Shown: piece after piece, positions 4,877 through 5,875 of the stretch | Numbering within the stretch: position 1 is the stretch's first letter | How the letters are laid out: the number at the start of each line of letters is the position of its first letter | Assembly (NCBI GenBank): GCA_041554435.1 | Contig: JBFFLX010000203.1 | Coordinates: 1-5,875 of the forward strand | DNA: 5,875 bases | Direction of reading: 5' to 3' | Source of the DNA: BM524 sp041554435 | GTDB taxonomy: Bacteria; Bacteroidota; Bacteroidia; Bacteroidales; F082 | Translations under genes and position numbers: made by a program | Notes under the pieces: generated by a model | The model's database searches: none | Seen by the model: only the letters and a program-made list of their open reading frames with translations | Told to the model about the DNA's origin: nothing

Positions 4877-5875
4877 ATGAAAACATTTAAACGAATCCTA
4901 AAATATACTTTGTTTATAACATTAGCAGTAATTTTTTGGACTTTTATTATTGTAACAGGAACTTTAAAAGGGTGGTGGCATACACCAATCTCCCCAAATA
5001 AAACCAACGATGGTTTTATTGAAGCTGTTAAGCAGAAAACGCATAAAGATTTCGTTGGTAATTTTGCGATGGCAACTATTGAAAATGGAAAGATCTCGAA
5101 TGAATATTATAGTTCAAAAGGAGTATCAGTTGATAGAAATACCATTTTTCAAGTAGCCTCTTTGAGCAAATGGATTTCTGCCTATGGAGTAATGAAACTT
5201 GTTGAAGAAGGTAAGTTAGAATTAGATGCGCCGGTAAGTAAATATCTAACTAGGTGGAGTTTGCCGGAAAATGGATTTAATAATGATGATGTAACAGTTA
5301 AAAGGTTATTAAGTCATACGGCAGGTCTAACGGATCAATTGGGATATTCTGGGTTTGAACAAATTGAAAAGGTACAAAGTATCGAGGAATCGTTAACAAA
5401 AGCAAGTGATGCCGATGAAGGAATATCCGGAGAGGTAAAGGTTGGCATTGAACCCGGTACTGAATTTAAATATTCTGGGGGTGGTTATACTTTACTTCAA
5501 TTAATCGTTGAAGAAGTAAGTGGTCAGTCTTTTTCTAATTATATGAGAAATACCGTTTTCCTTCCGTTAGGAATGGAAAATACGAGCTACAAGTGGGATG
5601 ATATTTCAAATAATCATTTAGCCGAATTTTACAATGCGGATGGTTCTTCTGCGAAACATTACAAATACACTTCACTGGCTGCTACTTCATTATACTCATC
5701 AATTGCAGATTTACAAATATTTTTTAATGCAGATCTAAACAATACAACTAATAAGGTTTTAAGTACAGCAACTATTAAAAGCATGAGAGAACCACAGGCA
5801 TCAACCATGGGAATGGATATTTGGGGTTTGGGAGTCATTTTGTATGCAAAAAAAGATGGCGATTTTATAATTGGA
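4877..5875 (+). CDS. membrane-anchored beta-lactamase-like serine hydrolase, 3' end cut by window
   Basis: The frame starts at ATG 4877 and is still open at the last base (333 codons seen). An uncleaved-looking membrane segment (about 10-29) follows a basic end, so the enzyme domain should face the periplasm. The domain is the class C beta-lactamase / D-alanyl-D-alanine carboxypeptidase fold: S95-L-S-K98 gives the catalytic S-x-x-K, L-L-S-H-T-A-G-L (144-151) is a family hallmark, and Y199-S-G201 stands where Y-x-N is usual. P-L-G-M-E-N-T (about 229-235) is also conserved. The third motif (H-x-G or K-T-G) would fall just beyond the edge, after F-I-I-G. Relatives include esterases, peptidases and penicillin-binding proteins, and the sequence alone does not show antibiotic hydrolysis. 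It starts 15 bases after the flavin-protein stop, suggesting co-transcription. Confidence 0.88.
   Translation, partial: MKTFKRILKYTLFITLAVIFWTFIIVTGTLKGWWHTPISPNKTNDGFIEAVKQKTHKDFVGNFAMATIENGKISNEYYSSKGVSVDRNTIFQVASLSKWISAYGVMKLVEEGKLELDAPVSKYLTRWSLPENGFNNDDVTVKRLLSHTAGLTDQLGYSGFEQIEKVQSIEESLTKASDADEGISGEVKVGIEPGTEFKYSGGGYTLLQLIVEEVSGQSFSNYMRNTVFLPLGMENTSYKWDDISNNHLAEFYNADGSSAKHYKYTSLAATSLYSSIADLQIFFNADLNNTTNKVLSTATIKSMREPQASTMGMDIWGLGVILYAKKDGDFIIG

Noticed and set aside
1..5875. CRISPR array, transposon, integrase or phage signs
   Set aside because: No spaced direct repeats, terminal inverted repeats, transposase or integrase motifs were seen, and the genes share a uniform A/T-rich codon style.

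Overview
The window is AT-rich DNA in which every supported gene lies on the + strand. Start codons are preceded by A/T-rich leaders with no Shine-Dalgarno sequence. Two places resemble the Bacteroidetes promoter form (TTG, about 19 bases, TAnnTTTG). Together with the protein families, this suggests a member of Bacteroidota, most likely a flavobacterium (inference; no rRNA or marker gene is present).

Layout. (1) Bases 1-126 hold the C-terminal end of a DUF1348 / NTF2-like protein, followed by a 142-base gap with a probable promoter. (2) Bases 269-3165 form a tight four-gene unit with gaps of 26, 12 and 30 bases: an AhpD-like CxxC protein, an exported isochorismatase-fold cysteine hydrolase, a second AhpD-like CxxC protein, and an exported or anchored alpha/beta hydrolase with an aspartate nucleophile. 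A stem-loop at 3180-3219 probably ends it. (3) Bases 3220-3912 hold a second probable promoter overlapped by a perfect 17-base palindrome, a doubtful 42-codon reading frame, and a four-helix membrane protein. An intrinsic terminator at 3927-3961 follows. (4) From 4024 to the right edge lie a 65-residue protein of unknown function, a pyridoxamine-phosphate-oxidase-like flavin protein, and a membrane-anchored beta-lactamase-like serine hydrolase cut by the window end.

How the genes may work together (inference): two predicted thiol-redox proteins of the alkylhydroperoxidase fold, a flavin-binding split-barrel protein, an NTF2-like protein and two predicted exported hydrolases look like a detoxification or small-molecule-breakdown locus, with hydrolysis outside the cytoplasm and redox chemistry inside. 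The substrate cannot be read from the sequence, and no regulator, transporter or mobile element is visible. Nothing here is proven to be a new system. The most unusual items are the CxxC / cysteine hydrolase / CxxC arrangement, the palindrome on the second promoter, and the two small proteins.
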